Assembly: GCA_002348465.1 (NCBI GenBank) | Contig: DEBI01000126.1 | Location: forward strand, 1 to 6,098 | DNA: 6,098 nucleotides | Direction of reading: 5' to 3' | Origin: Gemmatimonadales bacterium UBA2960 | GTDB lineage: Bacteria > Gemmatimonadota > Gemmatimonadetes > Longimicrobiales > Gaopeijiaceae | Shown here: piece after piece, positions 5,390 to 6,098 of the stretch | Layout: each line of letters opens with the position of its first letter | How positions within the stretch are numbered: the first letter of the stretch is position 1 | Program-made: the position numbers and the translations under genes | The notes under the pieces: generated by a model | What the model was told of the DNA's origin: nothing | The model's input: only the letters and a program-made list of their open reading frames with translations | Databases searched by the model: none

Positions 5390-6098
5390 TGCCGTCGAGG
5401 ACTGTGGAGTTCCAGGTAGGCCAGGGTAGCGAGATGGGAGTGGGCGGCGGCGGGACCTTGAGTCCGCTTGTTCCCTTTGATATAGAGGAGCCCGAGCTAG
5501 GTACGGAACAGATGCTCATCAACATCGGGCCACAACACCCCGCCACACACGGCGTACTTCGTCTCGTATGCGAACTTGATGGCGAGACGGTCACGAGTGT
5601 CACGCCTCACATTGGCTATCTGCACTCGTCCTTCGAGAAGCTCGGAGAGTATAGGACCTGGAATCAAATCGTTCCGCTAACTGATCGCATGGACTACCTC
5701 GCGCCTCTTATCTACAACTGCGCGTACGTGATGTCGGTTGAAAAGCTGATGGGTATAGACGTTACGGAACGATGCAAGGTCGTTCGTGTCATCCTGATGG
5801 AGCTTGATCGGATCTTTGGGCACCTCCTGTGGTTGGGAACTACAGCAATTGACGTAGGTGCGTTTACGCCATTCCTGTACAGCTTTCAGCAGCGTGAGAA
5901 GATCTATTCTTTACACGAGGCACTGACAGGTGCGCGGATCACGACCTCGGCTACTCGCGTGGGGGGGATGATGGCTGATCTGCCTGAAGGGTGGCTTGGC
6001 CAACTGGGGGAATTCCTCGATAACTTCCCAAAGACGCTAGCTGAGGTACACCATCTCCTGACTGGGAACCAGATCCATATCGGGCGAACTCAGGGCGT
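5389..6098 (+). CDS. nuoD: NADH-quinone oxidoreductase subunit D, N-terminal part (3' end outside window)
   Basis: NuoD is the 49-kDa-type subunit of complex I and forms the quinone head-group pocket with NuoB. About 236 codons are visible of a usual 400 or so; the frame is open to the window edge. ATG at 5389 overlaps the nuoC stop (TAATG) and has GGAGAGGGG at 5375-5383 at a suitable distance. After a polar, glycine-rich leader of about 40 residues come family blocks: NIGPQHPATHGVLRLV (45-60), HIGYLHSSFEK (74-84), PLTDRMDYLAP (96-106), HLLWLGTTAIDVGAFTPF (145-162) and GARITTSATRVGG (181-193). His54, Tyr103 and Asp155 keep the same spacing as His38, Tyr87 and Asp139 of Thermus Nqo4, the quinone-contact residues and their aspartate partner, so the pocket looks functional. 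Alternative in-frame ATGs at 5434 and 5512 would trim the leader. Further nuo genes are expected to the right. Confidence 0.96.
   Translation, partial: MPSRTVEFQVGQGSEMGVGGGGTLSPLVPFDIEEPELGTEQMLINIGPQHPATHGVLRLVCELDGETVTSVTPHIGYLHSSFEKLGEYRTWNQIVPLTDRMDYLAPLIYNCAYVMSVEKLMGIDVTERCKVVRVILMELDRIFGHLLWLGTTAIDVGAFTPFLYSFQQREKIYSLHEALTGARITTSATRVGGMMADLPEGWLGQLGEFLDNFPKTLAEVHHLLTGNQIHIGRTQG

Noticed and set aside
5283..5603. Minus-strand open frame across the nuoC/nuoD junction
   Set aside because: Low-complexity Ser/Pro/Thr-rich translation opposite conserved nuoC and nuoD codons.

Overview
The window looks like an ordinary piece of bacterial chromosome of moderate G+C. It has no phage, IS, CRISPR or RNA genes that I can see. 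It holds seven protein genes besides the fragment that opens the window. Separate (unfused) nuoA, nuoB, nuoC and nuoD genes, a 184-residue dCTP deaminase, and a small signal-peptide protein ending in a glycine-rich membrane hairpin and a '..RHWETIFP' tail recall Gemmatimonadota-type genomes. That taxonomic guess is from memory of family sequences and is only moderately supported.

Layout: (1) 2-841 (+) is the C-terminal part of a beta-lactamase-fold serine hydrolase whose start and SxxK motif lie before the window. (2) 841-2112 (+) is a YbdG/MscM-type mechanosensitive channel whose GTG overlaps the previous stop by one base. (3) 2113-2181 is a short convergent gap with a weak hairpin. (4) 3371-2817 (-) is dcd, followed eight bases later by 2808-2182 (-), an exported or membrane protein of unknown function. 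(5) 3372-3622 is a divergent control region of about 250 bp. It has a candidate dcd promoter on the minus strand, a perfect TTGACA -35 box for the nuo operon on the plus strand, and several palindromes between and around them. (6) 3623 to the window end (+) is nuoA-nuoB-nuoC-nuoD, tightly packed (10-base overlap, 4-base gap, 1-base overlap) and continuing past the right edge.

How the parts work together: NuoA is a membrane subunit of NADH:quinone oxidoreductase (complex I). NuoB carries the terminal [4Fe-4S] cluster N2, NuoC is the small peripheral subunit, and NuoD forms the quinone-reduction pocket. The residues needed for cluster and quinone binding are present in the visible parts. Dcd makes dUTP from dCTP for thymidylate synthesis and is functionally unrelated to complex I; it only shares the control region. 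The channel and the serine hydrolase form a separate small transcription unit.

I did not find an obvious new biological system. The parts most worth a second look are the palindrome-rich dcd/nuo intergenic region, the unknown protein after dcd, the polar extensions on NuoB, NuoC and NuoD, and the choice of nuoB start.
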